Shown one piece after another: positions 5,004 to 7,113 of a stretch of DNA of 7,113 nucleotides (positions are counted from its first letter, which is position 1; every line of letters begins with the position of its first letter). Where the stretch lies: contig CALAAN010000051.1 in the NCBI GenBank assembly GCA_937884915.1, positions 1 through 7,113 on the forward strand, written 5' to 3'. The position numbers and the translations under genes are program-made. The DNA is from an uncultured Oscillibacter sp. GTDB lineage: Bacteria > Bacillota > Clostridia > Oscillospirales > Oscillospiraceae. The notes under the pieces were generated by a model. It was not told the origin of the DNA. It ran no database searches and saw only the letters and a program-made list of their open reading frames with translations.

Positions 5004-5300
5004 TTACTTTTCTTCCTTTTCCCGCTCGAGCAGCAGCTTGTAGCCGTCCGCCCCGTAGCAAAGGCACTTATTCACGCGCGTGATGGTCGTGGACGAAACG
5101 CCGATCTTCTGCGAGATCTGCGTGAAGGTCTTGCCATCGGCGAGAAGCGACGCCACCTCGAAGCGCTGGGACATCGCCTCGATCTCGCTGAAGGTGCAGA
5201 GATCGTCGAAGAAGCGGTAGCATTCTTCCTCTGTTTTCAGAGACAGGATCGCCTTGAACAGATGATCGGTCTCTTCGCTTTTCATTTTGCTCTGGTACAT
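5004..5300 (-). CDS. yerC: TrpR-family repressor of the YerC/YecD type (HisR-like)
   Basis: The 98-residue, all-helical product matches the TrpR superfamily in length and layout. A helical N-terminus contains LKTEEECYRFFDDLCT (21-36), followed by SEIEAMSQRFEVASLLADGKTF (38-59) and a helix-turn-helix at about 59-78 (TQISQKIGVSSTTITRVNK), then a short charged tail. The SEIEAMSQR..VA..L..G.T pattern is diagnostic of YerC/YecD proteins rather than tryptophan-binding TrpR. From memory, comparative genomics in Firmicutes links this group to histidine genes under the name HisR; the window supports that, since hisS is divergent from it and hutH is nearby. ATG at 5300 follows a strong AGGAGG at 8 nt; the inner Met at 5285 has no such site. 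It probably binds as a dimer, and its ligand is inferred, not seen. Confidence 0.88.
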   Translation of the reverse strand: MYQSKMKSEETDHLFKAILSLKTEEECYRFFDDLCTFSEIEAMSQRFEVASLLADGKTFTQISQKIGVSSTTITRVNKCLCYGADGYKLLLEREKEEK

Positions 5301-5317
5301 CCAACGTTCCTCCTCAA

Positions 5318-5333
5318 CGATCCGATCGGATCG
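5318..5333. promoter_or_regulatory. Perfect 16-bp palindrome next to the yerC ribosome binding site
   Basis: CGATCCGATCGGATCG reads the same on both strands and ends 17 bases before the yerC ATG at 5300, touching the ribosome binding site. As DNA it could be an operator for autoregulation; as RNA it could only form a tight hairpin or a dimer contact. The rest of the roughly 130-nt yerC leader is GC-rich without a clear terminator. Confidence 0.35.
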
Positions 5334-5440
5334 ACCCCTGCCCGCGCGGTGTGGCCGCGGCGGACGCCGAATGACGGCTGCCCGGAAGCTGCTTGCGGGC
5401 GAACCTCGGTTTTCGGAGCTTGCCCGTTGATATTGTCTCT

Positions 5441-5469
5441 ATGGTAACAAAAAGCGGCAGTTCCGTCAA
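5441..5469 (-). promoter_or_regulatory. yerC promoter
   Basis: The minus strand has TTGACG (5464-5469), 17 bp and TACCAT (5441-5446), with TGT before the -10. This predicts a start near 5434 and a leader of about 134 nt. It is divergent from the hisS promoters. Confidence 0.6.
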
Positions 5470-5569
5470 GCGCAATTCGTGCTTTTTGGCGGATATCTTC
5501 ATTTTTTGTGAGCACTGTCTGCGATGAAGAGAAAAAATTTTGTGCCGGAATGGGGCAAAGCTATGGCAA

Positions 5570-5592
5570 TTCCGCGCGGAAAATGCTATACT
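5570..5592 (+). promoter_or_regulatory. Possible upstream hisS promoter with palindromic spacer
   Basis: TATACT (5587-5592) is preceded by TGC, an extended -10 identical to that of hutH. Its -35 region is poor. A perfect 12-bp palindrome, TTCCGCGCGGAA (5570-5581), lies just upstream of the -10, where a bound protein would block the promoter. It could be a second hisS promoter under repression. Confidence 0.35.
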
Positions 5593-5624
5593 GTCTCGAA
5601 AGTGGGAAAAACGGCCGCGGACGC

Positions 5625-5653
5625 TTGACAATCCCTGCGCCGTACCGTAAAAT
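5625..5653 (+). promoter_or_regulatory. Main hisS promoter
   Basis: A consensus -35 TTGACA (5625-5630), a 17-bp spacer and TAAAAT (5648-5653) make this the best sigma-A promoter in the window. The start is expected near 5660, giving an 80-nt leader. The leader is too short for a T-box, so hisS here is not controlled by one. An imperfect dyad, CTGC..TGC/GCA..GCAG (5676-5697), lies in the leader and is a possible operator. Confidence 0.8.
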
Positions 5654-5739
5654 ATCTGTCAACCGATTCGATACGCTGCTGTGCTACCGCAGTGCAGTAC
5701 GCTGTCCATACATTTTATTATGAAAGGACACACACTATC

Positions 5740-7098
<1,359 letters not shown>

Positions 7099-7113
7099 AA
7101 AGGTGGCAGCCCG

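Noticed and set aside
5508..5723. 71-codon plus-strand frame before hisS
   Set aside because: It begins with GTG without a ribosome binding site and runs through both hisS promoters; it has no recognisable domain.
7099..7113. AAGGTGGCAGCCCG after hisS, partly similar to the T-box sequence
   Set aside because: It follows a coding region directly with no leader or specifier stem, and differs from the T-box core at several positions. It is more likely the ribosome binding region of a next gene outside the window.

Overview
This 7.1 kb window looks like chromosome of a GC-rich gut-type Clostridia, probably Oscillospiraceae/Ruminococcaceae. The clues are strong AGGAGG-type ribosome binding sites, sigma-A promoters with extended TGn -10 boxes, hairpin-T7 terminators, a YerC-type TrpR regulator and a DapF-like racemase of the GGEFCGNA type. 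The taxonomic call is an inference from style and families, not from a marker gene.

Layout, left to right. (1) 1-210, minus: 5' end of a DapF-fold amino acid racemase, cut by the left edge, with a promoter/operator palindrome at 227-289. (2) 211-581: a gene-poor stretch of 371 bases with that promoter, a short cyclophilin-like reading frame, a tandem repeat of about 58 bp whose hairpin stems differ by compensating changes, and two further hairpins. (3) 582-2150, minus: hutH, histidine ammonia-lyase. (4) 2151-2508: hutH leader and promoter, an upstream dyad, and the terminator of the next unit. (5) 2509-3012 and 3051-4604, minus: a likely two-gene unit of nhaC followed by a small membrane protein with a PH/YcxB-like domain. 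(6) 4605-5003: a roughly 205-nt nhaC leader that folds into four hairpins plus a potential long-range pseudoknot, the nhaC promoter, and the yerC terminator. (7) 5004-5300, minus: a TrpR/YerC-family repressor. (8) 5301-5739: divergent promoter region with several palindromes. (9) 5740-7098, plus: hisS, histidyl-tRNA synthetase, complete.

The common thread is histidine. The window holds HisRS, which charges tRNA with histidine; a regulator family linked to histidine control in Firmicutes; a histidine-degrading lyase; a racemase of the fold used by histidine racemases; and an NhaC-family carrier that may move histidine or urocanate instead of, or together with, cations. No hutU, hutI or hutG is present here, so urocanate may be an end product or be handled elsewhere. 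The least explained parts are non-coding: the nhaC leader and the covarying repeat downstream of hutH.
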